DNA of 64,000 nucleotides from Parvibaculaceae bacterium Mf 1.05b.01 (lineage in GTDB: Bacteria; Pseudomonadota; Alphaproteobacteria; Parvibaculales; Parvibaculaceae): NCBI GenBank assembly GCA_000509225.1, contig BAOK01000001.1, positions 310,001 through 374,000 on the forward strand, written 5' to 3'. A program made the translations under genes and the position numbers. The notes below the pieces were generated by a model. The model searched no databases. It was not told the origin of the DNA and worked only from the letters and a program-made list of their open reading frames with translations. Shown piece by piece: positions 53,590 through 62,268 of this stretch. The stretch's first letter is position 1. Every line of letters starts with the position of its first letter.

Positions 53590-54031
53590 GAGGCTAATCC
53601 TGGTGTCTTAAGAACAAGGGGTGGCAGATGTCTACCGGTCCGATTTATAGGGGACTTTACTTGCAGCTTTTGGGTGCGCCAGAACGGGGCCGACTCCCTC
53701 CCGGAACCAGACAAGCTTGGTTCCGTGGCGGACAGTGTCGACACACTCATTTCTTCACTCCTTGGGGAGGGCGCAGGGCCGCAGAGACCCGCTAAATTGC
53801 GCGGAAACTAAGGGAAGGGCTGCTTCACGTCAAGCGAGTCGCTTAGAAGTCACACATAAAAAAGTCCATTCAAAAACAATGGCTTATGGCACAGCTGACG
53901 GCGTTGCGCCGGACAAGTGTTTGGAGTAGCGTTCTCGCTTCCCGCTGGCTTGGAGGCTTAGGGCTGGCCTGAGGGGGTGCCCCGTGTTACCTCCCCGCGT
54001 CCCAATCACATGTCGATGAGGCAGAAGACAG
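53590..54031. other. 442-base divergent region between carA and yqeY
   Basis: It must hold both promoters. I see no gene, no strong terminator and no clear riboswitch. A moderately AT-rich patch around 53840-53880 is the best promoter-like part. Confidence 0.45.
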
Positions 54032-54487
54032 ATGCGCGAAGAAATCAAAGCCGCTTTAAAAGAGGCTCTGAAAGCCCAGGATAAGCGTCGCATGGGCACC
54101 ATTCGTCTGATGCAGGCCGCGATTAAGGACCGTGACATTGCCGCGCGGACCGAAGGCGCCGACACGCTGGTCTCCGACGACGATATCCTCGCGATCCTCG
54201 CCAAAATGATCAAACAGCGCGAAGAATCAGCGGTAACCTACGAAAATGCGGGCCGGGCCGAGCTTGCAACCCAGGAACGGGAAGAGATTGAAGTCATCAA
54301 GAGCTTCATGCCGACCCAGCTGACGGACGAAGAGGTGGAAGCCGCCGCCGCTGAGGTTGTGGCGGAACTCGGCGCTGAGAGCCTGAAAGACATGGGCCGC
54401 TGCATGGGCGAGCTTAAAAAGCGCTATGCGGGCCGCATGGATTTCGGCAAAGCCGGTGCTGTCATCAAGGGCAAGCTTGGAGCCTAA
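54032..54487 (+). CDS. GatB/YqeY-domain protein
   Basis: 151 residues matching the YqeY family: MREEIKAALKEALKAQDKRRMGTIRLMQAAIKDRDIAAR, DDDILAILAKMIKQREESAVTYENAGR, EEIEVIKSFMPTQLTDEEVE and GRCMGELKKRYAGRMDFGKAGAVIKGKLG span its full length. The domain is shared with GatB, and the stand-alone protein is thought to assist tRNA-linked amidation, though no role is proven. It stands opposite carA, an arrangement common in Alphaproteobacteria where it is usually followed by dnaG; here it is followed by an accessory block. Confidence 0.93.
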   Translation: MREEIKAALKEALKAQDKRRMGTIRLMQAAIKDRDIAARTEGADTLVSDDDILAILAKMIKQREESAVTYENAGRAELATQEREEIEVIKSFMPTQLTDEEVEAAAAEVVAELGAESLKDMGRCMGELKKRYAGRMDFGKAGAVIKGKLGA

Positions 54488-54516
54488 ACCAAACTGTCTT
54501 TGCCGCGACGTTTGGC

Positions 54517-55494
54517 TCACTCCTCTCCCAATTCACCCTGATAGGTCCCGTAGGTTCGGGTAACGACTGGATATCCGAGTGCTTGCGCCGCTTCTTCCAG
54601 TGTTTCCGGGCAGGCGCAATAGTCCCAGATATGGGCGATCTTCCCGTCTTCTTCTCGGAACCGCCAAAATTCTTCCATGTTCTCTGGGGCATCGCCAAAG
54701 CGCCGCCATAGGATGACAATGGGCACACCCTCGAAGATTGCGGATTCGGCGCGTTGCTGGCGTGTCGGGTCCGGCGAATGGCCGTTAAGACACGCGCCAA
54801 TCCAGCGGTCGGGCTTGTCGATATTGTCGAGACCGCGGCCTGTGCCCAGCGCAAAGACTTCCGCCGTCACTGTTTCCAACATGGTTTCGCGCATGGCATC
54901 CACGTCCGCGGCATTGAAGGCATCAACAAAACGTTGCATCAGGGCCTCGGATGGTGCCGGGCGCGTGCTGGGTGTTGGGTCGGCGAGTTTTTCCCGGCCG
55001 CGATGGAGTGCTGCCTTTATGGCCCCTTCTGTGGTTTCAAGGAGATGGGCGGTTTCGGCGAGCGTGTATTCAAACACTTCTTTCATCACGATGGCGCAGC
55101 GTTCCTGAGGAGAGAGCAGGGTCATGAGCTTGCGTCCCCCATCCCGTATAGCGGCCGTCTGCTCTGCTTGCGGTGGCGCAGAGGGTTCCTCTGCTTCCTC
55201 CATCGGCGCATGTCGCGCTCTGCGAGTCTGGTCGATGAAGAGATTGCTCGCGGTGCGGGCGAGATAGGCGCCCCAGGCAATGTCTCGATTGTCCTCCAGG
55301 GCCAGGTTGCTGAAGCCCCGGAGCAGGGTGTCCTGAACAAGGTCTTCGGCGTCCCAGACATTGCCGGTGAGCTTGCGGCAGTATCGAAAGAGGCGTGGTC
55401 GCGTGGGTTCAATATCGTTCAGATATAGGAACCAGGCCTTGCGCATATGGGCCTGGCCTTCCGCGCGTCGTTCTTCTTCGGTCTTGCTCGACAT
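54517..55494 (-). CDS. ECF-type sigma factor with C-terminal SnoaL-like domain
   Basis: 325 residues. Region 2 (about 30-100) reads LFRYCRKLTGNVWDAEDLVQDTLLRGFSNLA and region 4 (about 120-175) LLSPQERCAIVMKEVFEYTLAETAHLLETTEGAIKAALHRGREKL. A C-terminal extension (about 190-325) starts QRFVDAFNAADVDAMRETM, typical of SnoaL/NTF2-like folds, with EFWRFREEDGKIAHIWDY. Such extended ECF sigma factors often need no separate anti-sigma, and none is adjacent. GGAGG precedes the start. Targets are unknown. Confidence 0.9.
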   Translation of the reverse strand: MSSKTEEERRAEGQAHMRKAWFLYLNDIEPTRPRLFRYCRKLTGNVWDAEDLVQDTLLRGFSNLALEDNRDIAWGAYLARTASNLFIDQTRRARHAPMEEAEEPSAPPQAEQTAAIRDGGRKLMTLLSPQERCAIVMKEVFEYTLAETAHLLETTEGAIKAALHRGREKLADPTPSTRPAPSEALMQRFVDAFNAADVDAMRETMLETVTAEVFALGTGRGLDNIDKPDRWIGACLNGHSPDPTRQQRAESAIFEGVPIVILWRRFGDAPENMEEFWRFREEDGKIAHIWDYCACPETLEEAAQALGYPVVTRTYGTYQGELGEE

Positions 55495-55572
55495 GGTGTC
55501 CTCCCCGTCCTTGTCTAGCTTAAACGGATCAGAGACCTAAAAAGATACGGGGGCTGATCGATTTCTTTCAAA

Positions 55573-56643
55573 TCAGGCCAAAAACTCGTCCGACCCCAGA
55601 TCCAGCGCGTGTCTTGCGTGGCGCCTGGCCATGGTGAGAAACATTTCATCGCCCCGTTCGGTGCGTTCCACGATCATGGAGGCGATGACGGTCACGAAAA
55701 AGCCCGCGAACACGCCTTTGCGATAGTCGGTCCAGCATGAGTCCCATCCATAATCTTTGATGCCCGTTTCGAGCAGCGCGGCGTGATACGCGCGGACAAT
55801 CTCTTCTTCTGCCTGTCTGCGGGTTTCTGATCGGAGCCCAGCCCCCAGGAAGTAAGCGACGTCGGCGAGAGGGCTGTCAAGCGAGATGCTCTGCCAGTCC
55901 ACCGCTGTGATTTTTGGTGGTGACAGGGTCTCGTTGATGAGCAGATTGTCGAGACGGTAGTCGATATGCACGAGCGCAAATGGGTCAGGCAGTGTTTCAC
56001 CGCTTGGCGGTGCCGCGCCTGCAACTTTCCGAATGATCTCCAATTCGTCCGCTTTGAGCTTTGGTCCGTAACGCTCGGCGAAGCCGTCTATGTTGCCCTG
56101 GTAGAGCGTGCGGTTGAGCTCGGTGCTCTCAGCATCGGGTTCCCCCAGCCAGTCCTTGCCGCGGAGCGTTTCGTCGTTCCAGCTTGGCGCATGGAGCCCG
56201 ACAAGTTCCAACACGGCGGCGCGGGCGACATCCACAGAGCATCCGGCGAGTTGGTCGCCTTGAACGGCAGGGCTCAGGTCTTCGAGCAGGAGAGCGAAGT
56301 CTGGTCCTTCGCCATCAATGGACGCGAAGTAGCATTTGGGGGTGGCGATGGTGAGGCGCTTTTGCAGCTCCTGGTAAAAGGAGACTTCCTTGATGAAGTT
56401 CTTCAGCATGACGCCGGTGGCGCGGCTTGTTTCATCATCAGAGGGGAACTTGCCTACCAGGCTGGTGGGGGCATTGTCGGTCTTGCCGGTCAGTTGCAGT
56501 TCGTAGCGAATGCATTTGCCGATCTGCCCGGTGCCGATGCGTTTTGCTGTAAAGCCGGTCACTTCGACATTATGTCCGGCTTTGTTGAGCTGCTCGGTCA
56601 GCCAAGCATTGTTGATGGTGGCTTCGGTCGGTATCGATGTCAT
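55573..56643 (-). CDS. Aminoglycoside phosphotransferase-family (EcKinase-like) protein
   Basis: 356 residues. Brenner motif VHIDYRLDNLLINE (HxDxRxxN, a kinase-like catalytic loop) and the following DWQSISLDSPLADVAYFLG DFG-equivalent show a phosphotransferase fold. The N-lobe has FTAKRIGTGQIGKCIRYELQ in place of a glycine loop. These kinases phosphorylate small molecules; in bacteria with ring-hydroxylating genes they may act on sterol- or CoA-linked substrates, which is inference. GGGAG precedes ATG 56643. It is divergent from the next gene. Confidence 0.87.
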   Translation of the reverse strand: MTSIPTEATINNAWLTEQLNKAGHNVEVTGFTAKRIGTGQIGKCIRYELQLTGKTDNAPTSLVGKFPSDDETSRATGVMLKNFIKEVSFYQELQKRLTIATPKCYFASIDGEGPDFALLLEDLSPAVQGDQLAGCSVDVARAAVLELVGLHAPSWNDETLRGKDWLGEPDAESTELNRTLYQGNIDGFAERYGPKLKADELEIIRKVAGAAPPSGETLPDPFALVHIDYRLDNLLINETLSPPKITAVDWQSISLDSPLADVAYFLGAGLRSETRRQAEEEIVRAYHAALLETGIKDYGWDSCWTDYRKGVFAGFFVTVIASMIVERTERGDEMFLTMARRHARHALDLGSDEFLA

Positions 56644-56752
56644 GTGTGTCTCCCCGACATCCAGCCTAGCGAGACTTGCGTATAGTGAGCAACGGGTTTG
56701 ACCTTGCCGCAGGGGCAGACAACAATCTGGGACGATAAAAGGGGAGGCGGCT

Positions 56753-57892
56753 TTGGCATTACAGGATCCATCGCTCAAACGCGATCAGCTTTATGCCTGG
56801 GATCAGTGGCTTGTCTGGCGACTGGGCGGGCGGCCGTGGCCAGCTTCCTTCCTGATTGCAGGCATCCTTTGGGTCAGCTACTGGGTGTTTGCCTGGGCTG
56901 TTGGTGTCTATTCTGAGATCGGGCTAGACCAGATACCAGGAGGTCCTGGTCCTGACGATGGTGCTGATGCTCCCGCACTCCTGTTCGGCCTTGGCCCTTA
57001 TGGTTGGGCCGCTACGATCTTTTCTTTGCTGGGCGGATATGCTGCCACAGTCGTTTCTTACAATTTGGTTGCGCAGCGGAATGAGAGTGCTGAAGCGGCA
57101 AGGATGCTTGGGCTTGAGCGCGAAGAACTTCTAGCGACATGGGATGAGCATCTGCGCGCCGGACGTTCGGCGGCGCGCCTAGTGGGCGTTGCCGGTTATT
57201 TGTTCGGGGTTGCTGCGTTGTTTCCAGCCTTGCCTGGCATGCTGGAGTTGCTGGGATACCAGGGTCGCTATGAGTTTCTTCCACCTGCCTCTATGCAGAT
57301 GGCGGCTGTGTGGTTTTTTGCTGTGACACCCTTTGCCTTTTCGCTCATTGCTAAATATTTCTATCTGACGATTGATGAAGGGCGCCTTTGGTCCCGTTTG
57401 CGCAGAGATGTTGACGCGCCTGACATTTTTGATGCCACTAAACTCAGACCTGTCACGAAAGCGGCAATGCGGGGCTCCTTTACCTGGGTGATTGGCGCCA
57501 CGATTGGGTCACTGTTCTTTTTGAGTAGCGGAATCGATCGCAGTGTCCTGCTTCCATTTTTTATCGGCATTGGCATTGTGGCCATTGCCAATCTGTTTGT
57601 CCCGCTTGTCGGGTGGCACCGGAAAATCATTGCCGAGAAAGAGCGTCAATTGAAGGACGTGCGGCGCGTTATCGATCGTTGCTGGACGCGTCTTAAGTCT
57701 GCTGAGGATGATGATGTGGCACTTGCAAAGATTGGCGGCTTGCTCGCATTGGAAGCGCGTATTCAGGCGGCGCGCGAATGGCCGATTGACTTTTCTACCA
57801 TTGGGCGGCTGGCGTTTTATCTCGCCATCCCGTTGATTTCCTGGATTGGCGGCGCGTTGATGGAACGGGCTGTCGATGCAGCGATTGGTTAG
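56753..57892 (+). CDS. Six-helix membrane protein of unknown function (TTG start)
   Basis: 379 residues. Helices lie near residues 31-50, 78-97, 138-158, 176-196, 248-266 and 355-372, with a cytosolic acidic-basic stretch (IDRCWTRLKSAEDDD near 310-325) between the last two. No known motif is seen. A TTG start at 56753 is chosen because GGGGAGG lies just upstream and no ATG fits. It is divergent from the kinase-like gene and convergent with a TetR gene, whose stop it overlaps by four bases. Confidence 0.72.
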   Translation: MALQDPSLKRDQLYAWDQWLVWRLGGRPWPASFLIAGILWVSYWVFAWAVGVYSEIGLDQIPGGPGPDDGADAPALLFGLGPYGWAATIFSLLGGYAATVVSYNLVAQRNESAEAARMLGLEREELLATWDEHLRAGRSAARLVGVAGYLFGVAALFPALPGMLELLGYQGRYEFLPPASMQMAAVWFFAVTPFAFSLIAKYFYLTIDEGRLWSRLRRDVDAPDIFDATKLRPVTKAAMRGSFTWVIGATIGSLFFLSSGIDRSVLLPFFIGIGIVAIANLFVPLVGWHRKIIAEKERQLKDVRRVIDRCWTRLKSAEDDDVALAKIGGLLALEARIQAAREWPIDFSTIGRLAFYLAIPLISWIGGALMERAVDAAIG

Positions 57893-58461
57893 TGCCTTAG
57901 GCTGTCGATCAGTTTGACGAGATTGCCGATGAGTTTTGCTTCGCTTGCATGACTTGCTTTGGCTGACCCATCTGCGATGGCGTCAGACACCCGCTCCATT
58001 GTGAGTAAGAGGAACACGGGGTCAGACCAATCATCATCTATGGGCGCGAGGTCCGGCGCCAGTTCTGCCAGCCGTTTTACTTGCTCTCTACGCAGCTTGT
58101 TTTGATAGCGCTTCACCTCCGGTTCTGTCGCCGCGAGGGCACGAAGATCAGTTCTAAAGAGCAGGTGCCTTTTATGATGTGCCACCACAGTGCGGATGAG
58201 GGCTTCTGCATCTTCGTCAGCTGACTCCAGCGCCCGCCATTCTTCTGCAACCCAGGCCTCATACGCCGCCAGGAAGACGCCCAGCTTGTTCTTGAAATGT
58301 TTGTAGAAAGTGGCAGGGGCGTAGCCTGCGCGCACGGCGATTTTGTTCGTGTCGGTGTTGAAGTAACCGACAGTGCGAAATTCTGCTGCCGCTGCTGCGA
58401 TCAGTTTTTCTCGCGTAGCCAGGGATTTTGCGCGTTGTTTAGTGGCCGGGACAGCGGGCAT
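57889..58461 (-). CDS. TetR-family regulator
   Basis: 190 residues from ATG 58461. HTH LIAAAAAEFRTVGYFNTDTNKIAVRAGYAPATFYKHFKNKLGVFLAAYE (residues about 17-65) is typical. Other in-frame ATGs at 58473 and 58500 are possible; 58461 has GAGAG five bases upstream. It faces an alpha/beta hydrolase across a 28-base palindrome at 58504-58531, its probable operator. Confidence 0.9.
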   Translation of the reverse strand: MPAVPATKQRAKSLATREKLIAAAAAEFRTVGYFNTDTNKIAVRAGYAPATFYKHFKNKLGVFLAAYEAWVAEEWRALESADEDAEALIRTVVAHHKRHLLFRTDLRALAATEPEVKRYQNKLRREQVKRLAELAPDLAPIDDDWSDPVFLLLTMERVSDAIADGSAKASHASEAKLIGNLVKLIDSLRH

Positions 58462-58503
58462 GGGAACTCTCATGTTGAATCGCAGGTTCAAGTGTCCCAT
58501 ATT

Positions 58504-58531
58504 CTAAAAGTGATATAAATATCTCTTTTAG
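58504..58531. promoter_or_regulatory. TetR operator palindrome overlapping the hydrolase ribosome site
   Basis: Arms CTAAAAGTGATAT (58504-58516) and ATATCTCTTTTAG (58519-58531) pair with a single mismatch around AA. The AGGA ribosome site of the hydrolase begins at the right edge, so bound repressor could also block translation-linked transcription. Confidence 0.8.
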
Positions 58532-58540
58532 GAAATGTGC

Positions 58541-59377
58541 ATGAAAAGATATGAAATTGGTGCTGAGGAAGGGTCGCTGCTGATTGATGTCGGCGGGGTC
58601 GATCTTGCTTATCAGCGATGGGGGACCGGGCCCGTCATCCTCTGTCTCCATGCTATTGGGCACGGCGCGCGGGACTTCGAAAACATGGCAGACCTGATGG
58701 GAGGCCAGTTTGAGACTATTGCACTCGATTGGCCAGGGCAGGGACGCTCTGCCTCTGACACGGAACCAGCTTCTGCTGAGCGCTATGCCGCTCTGCTTGA
58801 TGGGTTCGTGGACGCGTTGAAGCTTGAGCGATTTGTGCTGTATGGCAATTCGATTGGGGGGGCAGCGGCCATTCTTTACGCGGAGCGCCATCCGGAAAAG
58901 GTGCGCGGATTGGTCCTGTCTAACCCTGGAGGCCTTGCGCCGGTAGATAGATTTTCCCACTTTGCCATTGGCCGGATGGTGGCTTTCTTTCAGGCGGGGG
59001 TGGACCAGAAGCGATGGTTCTCGCCAGCCTTCAAACTTTACTATGGTCGGGTGCTGCCGAGAGGTGCGGCAAGAGCCCAACGGCGACGGATCATTGATGC
59101 CCGTTTTGAAATTGCGCAACCGTTGGTGGACGCTTGGAGCAGCTTTGCTACGCCGGAGGCTGATATCCGCGATGTAGCAGCAAGGCTCAAGATGCCAGTG
59201 CTCTATGCCTGGGCAAACAAGGATCAGATCGTGCCATTGAAGAAAAGCCGAGCGGCGGTTGATGCGACGCCTGATCATGAATTGGTGACGTTTAGAGCTG
59301 GGCATATGCCAGCGCTTGAAACGCCTAAAGCTTTTATGAAGGTGCTGCGGCGTTTCCTAAATAAGCTGCCTTCCTAG
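58541..59377 (+). CDS. Alpha/beta hydrolase
   Basis: 278 residues. Nucleophile elbow GNSIGGA (YGNSIGGAAAILYAERHPEKV), acid region YAWANKDQIVPL, and histidine FRAGHMPALETPKAF, in order. The oxyanion region is LCLHAIGHGARDFENMADLM and DWPGQGRSA is typical of epoxide-hydrolase/haloalkane-like family members. ATG 58541 has AGGA seven bases upstream. It faces a TetR gene and may be induced by its own substrate. The block nearby (GST, Rieske oxygenase) suggests catabolism of a hydrophobic compound. Confidence 0.9.
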   Translation: MKRYEIGAEEGSLLIDVGGVDLAYQRWGTGPVILCLHAIGHGARDFENMADLMGGQFETIALDWPGQGRSASDTEPASAERYAALLDGFVDALKLERFVLYGNSIGGAAAILYAERHPEKVRGLVLSNPGGLAPVDRFSHFAIGRMVAFFQAGVDQKRWFSPAFKLYYGRVLPRGAARAQRRRIIDARFEIAQPLVDAWSSFATPEADIRDVAARLKMPVLYAWANKDQIVPLKKSRAAVDATPDHELVTFRAGHMPALETPKAFMKVLRRFLNKLPS

Positions 59378-59387
59378 GCGCTTCTGG

Positions 59388-60215
59388 TCATCCCATGCGG
59401 TTGCGAACAGAGAGGAAGATGATCAGCGGCACTGTTATAGGGAAGGCTGCGAGCATGAGGGCCGCGCCAATCCAGAATACGAGGCGTTCGGAGCCGGTCG
59501 CTATTTTGGGACGCAGAGTGTGCGGCGGGAAATAGACGCCTGAATAGAGGCGGTCATAGCCCTCGAACCTTTTTTGCATGGTGGCGAGCCACTTGCGGAG
59601 ACGTTCCAGGCGTTCATCTGTCTGCAGGGCATGAACCGGCGGCACATAGGTGGTGCAATGGGACTGCACCATGCCGAAAAGAAGAAAGTCCAGTGAGTTC
59701 GGTTCAGAGCTACACAAGTAGCGGGTGCCGGAGGTTTTCAGCATGTCCTCAAAGGGCACAAACTGATCACCGAAATTTTTGGGGTTTGAGGACCGCCCTG
59801 TCAGGCGCAGGAAATGGATCAGTAGGAAAAAGGTTAGCGGCATGAAGGGTCGCAACAGGTTGTTGATCTGGCGGCGTAGGTAGGACGGGCTTGTATCCCC
59901 GGCCAGGCTGAAATTGCTCCAGAACAGGGCAGAGCTGTCTACTCGGTGGGTAAGACCGCGCCAGCTGCGCATGATCAACCTTTGATGTTCTTTGGGTACC
60001 GCCTTAAAGCCCAGACTTTGGAGAATGTCGGCGGACTCTAATTGCCATTCGCCGTCGTCGATCCTTGCGGCCGGCATCATGATCCCGGCCTTCTTGAACG
60101 TTTGAAGCGGTGGAAGTGATCTCAGGTGATGATCAATCTTTGCGTCGTAGAGCCCGAGCAGCACTGCCTGCACCCAGGGCGAATGGTCTGTGCCGTAAAC
60201 TTCAACATGCTGCAT
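59388..60215 (-). CDS. Glutathione S-transferase-like protein with C-terminal membrane helix
   Basis: 275 residues. The N-terminus VEVYGTDHSPWVQAVLLGLYDAKIDHHLRSLPP fits the thioredoxin fold of GSTs (SP in place of the usual S/C catalytic site). The helical domain is less typical, and a hydrophobic helix ends the protein (ERLVFWIGAALMLAAFPITVPLIIFLSV, about 240-267), which is unusual for a GST. GGGAG precedes ATG 60215. It is 65 bases downstream of the Rieske gene on the same strand and may detoxify that enzyme's product. Confidence 0.78.
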   Translation of the reverse strand: MQHVEVYGTDHSPWVQAVLLGLYDAKIDHHLRSLPPLQTFKKAGIMMPAARIDDGEWQLESADILQSLGFKAVPKEHQRLIMRSWRGLTHRVDSSALFWSNFSLAGDTSPSYLRRQINNLLRPFMPLTFFLLIHFLRLTGRSSNPKNFGDQFVPFEDMLKTSGTRYLCSSEPNSLDFLLFGMVQSHCTTYVPPVHALQTDERLERLRKWLATMQKRFEGYDRLYSGVYFPPHTLRPKIATGSERLVFWIGAALMLAAFPITVPLIIFLSVRNRMG

Positions 60216-60280
60216 TGAGTAGCTCCCGGTTCTTCAGAGGCCTCAGCTCTGTGCAAATAGAGGCCTCTGCAAGACCAGGC

Positions 60281-61498
60281 CTATTCAGCGGCTGAGCTAA
60301 TAGGTGACTCTAACGTTTCGAGTGGCTCCTGTCCGAGTGCTTTGCGGAAGGTTGAGTGATAGTGGTGGAGTGCGGGTTCGTTTCGCCCGAAAGTGACAAA
60401 ATCCTGCGCACCGCTGAGGGCACCTACCTGGCTGCTTGCCGCCACGACGTAATCTTCCGCTTCGATGATGGCCGCGAACCCTTCCATGCGATCAGTGATA
60501 GATAGGCGGCCTTCATCTTGTTCCTCAGGAATACCAAAGCTTCTCCGTACCTCTTCCGGAAAGGTGTACCAGGTGATCTCCGAGCGTGAGTTGGAAGGAT
60601 CTCCTGCATCCGGGTAGATGCGCACGAGGATCGGACCGCCTCCTGTCATGACCAACTGGATGTTGGGGAAGAGATAATAGACTGGTGCTGTGCCACGCAG
60701 GATGTGCCAGCTGTCTGTCGGTGTGCCCCTCATTGAATCGATGGAGCGCAAGCAGAGCGCCATGCGGTGGTTGCGCTTGTAAGTGTCGTACATTTGAACG
60801 TTGCCATAGAAGCTCGGCGACAGGGTGTCTCTGTGCAGTGTTTCAAAGTGATAGGTCTCGCCAAAGGTGTCATTTGCGAGCTTCCAATTGCAGGCGTGCT
60901 TGTAGGTGGTCGCATCGTGGCGTGCGCAAGCTTCCATATTCCAGTGCCCAAGTTCGTCGCCCAGATCACCCAACAAATCATCAATGTCAAAAGAATGCTC
61001 TGGGTTGGGGGAGACCCAGAGCAGCCCGTGACGCTCCACAGCGGGGAGGGCCACAAGCGAATGGCAGGACTTATCGACAGCGCCGAAATGATCTTCCTTG
61101 GGCACGGCAACCAGGTCGCCGGTTGTGCTGTATGTCCAGGCATGGAAAGGGCAGGAGAAGAGTTTTTTGCGCCCACGTTCTGCTGTCTCCACCACGACGC
61201 CGCGGTGTCGGCAAACGTTCAGGAACGCATGGAACGTCCCATCCATATCGCGCGTGCACAGAATGGGTTTGCCGAGGTCTGTACTGGTGAAGAAGGAGCC
61301 CGGCTCCGGAAGCTCGCCACTCAAACCAAGAAGGTGCGGATAGTCCTGAAAGAAAGACTCCCATTCCTGGGCTGCGATTTCCGGCGACGTGTAAGACGCG
61401 GTCGGATTCTTAACCTGATAGCCGACATCGACATTCGTACCGCGATCTAAGTGATCCATCAGTCCTTTTAGAACCCGGACTTGCTCTTCGTGTTGCAT
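60281..61498 (-). CDS. Aromatic ring-hydroxylating (Rieske) oxygenase, alpha subunit
   Basis: 405 residues. Rieske [2Fe-2S] ligands: C96-x-H98 (NVCRHRGVVVE) and C116-x2-H119 (SCPFHAWTYS). The catalytic iron site follows, with the Asp bridge in LANDTFGETYHFETLH giving H217 and H222. It would hydroxylate or dihydroxylate an aromatic or related ring using electrons from a reductase and ferredoxin that are not encoded here. No beta subunit is adjacent, so it is likely an alpha-only enzyme. GGAGG sets the start at 61498. Divergent from a TetR. Confidence 0.94.
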   Translation of the reverse strand: MQHEEQVRVLKGLMDHLDRGTNVDVGYQVKNPTASYTSPEIAAQEWESFFQDYPHLLGLSGELPEPGSFFTSTDLGKPILCTRDMDGTFHAFLNVCRHRGVVVETAERGRKKLFSCPFHAWTYSTTGDLVAVPKEDHFGAVDKSCHSLVALPAVERHGLLWVSPNPEHSFDIDDLLGDLGDELGHWNMEACARHDATTYKHACNWKLANDTFGETYHFETLHRDTLSPSFYGNVQMYDTYKRNHRMALCLRSIDSMRGTPTDSWHILRGTAPVYYLFPNIQLVMTGGGPILVRIYPDAGDPSNSRSEITWYTFPEEVRRSFGIPEEQDEGRLSITDRMEGFAAIIEAEDYVVAASSQVGALSGAQDFVTFGRNEPALHHYHSTFRKALGQEPLETLESPISSAAE

Positions 61499-61516
61499 GA
61501 GTGTTCCTCCGACCAT

Positions 61517-61575
61517 TTTTAACAGCGTTAAAATAGGGTGGTGCTTTGAGTTTGTACAGTGTTAAAATTTAAAAA
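61517..61575. promoter_or_regulatory. Candidate TetR operator pair
   Basis: TTTTAACAGCGTTAAAA (61517-61533) is a near-perfect palindrome; a related TTGTACAGTGTTAAAA lies about 35 bases further (61553-61568). Both sit between the divergent Rieske and TetR genes. Confidence 0.65.
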
Positions 61576-61605
61576 GGGTATGATGCCCGAATCGTAGGAG
61601 TGCCC

Positions 61606-62268
61606 GTGACCGTCATTGCGTTTGAAAAGCCCCGACCTTTGCAAAAGTCAGATCGTCGGACCCGGATTATTGCCGAGGCTCGTCGGCTTATTGGTGAGCA
61701 TGGCTATGACGGGCTGAGCCTAAGGAAGCTCGCGGCGGCGGCGGAAGTCACGGTGCCGACCATCTACAATCTCATTGGCGGGAAAGAGAAAATCCTGAAC
61801 GAGCTGTTTGCCGATTGGGTTGGCATGATTGAGCAGGAACTCACGAAGATCGATGAGGACCACCCGCTCGACAAAGCCGAAGCCGTGGTGGTTGAAGCAA
61901 CCCGGATGATTGGTGAGAACAAAGAGTATTTTCGCTCCGCCCAAATTGCTGCGGATCATTTGCAGCGGACAGGCGTGGAGTCGGGCGAATGGCGACAGCT
62001 GGGATCGCGGTCAGCCTCCATGCAGGAAAACGCGGCGCGTCTTGCCCAAGAACAGGGATTGCTGCGTGGCGATGTACCAGCGCGGGTTCTTGGTGAGCAG
62101 ATTTTCGCCAACTACAGAGTCGCCTCAAGTGCGTGGACCTATCGGCGGATCAGTCTAGAGCGGTTCCGCCATGATGGGCTTCTGGGCGTCTATCTCTATT
62201 TCCTGTCTGATGCGACAGAGGCCTTTCGACCGGTGCTGCTGCAGAAGCTGCAGGAGCTAGAGGTTTAG
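61606..62268 (+). CDS. TetR-family regulator of the Rieske gene
   Basis: 220 residues from a GTG at 61606 (TAGGAG five bases upstream). HTH IIAEARRLIGEHGYDGLSLRKLAAAAEVTVPTIYNLIGGKEKILNELF (residues about 21-68) is typical. The C-terminal domain includes YFRSAQIAADHLQRTGVESGEWRQLG. It faces the Rieske oxygenase across a TTTTAAC...GTTAAAA palindrome, so it likely represses it until an aromatic effector binds. Its stop overlaps the tail of a convergent membrane gene by 12 bases. Confidence 0.9.
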   Translation: MTVIAFEKPRPLQKSDRRTRIIAEARRLIGEHGYDGLSLRKLAAAAEVTVPTIYNLIGGKEKILNELFADWVGMIEQELTKIDEDHPLDKAEAVVVEATRMIGENKEYFRSAQIAADHLQRTGVESGEWRQLGSRSASMQENAARLAQEQGLLRGDVPARVLGEQIFANYRVASSAWTYRRISLERFRHDGLLGVYLYFLSDATEAFRPVLLQKLQELEV

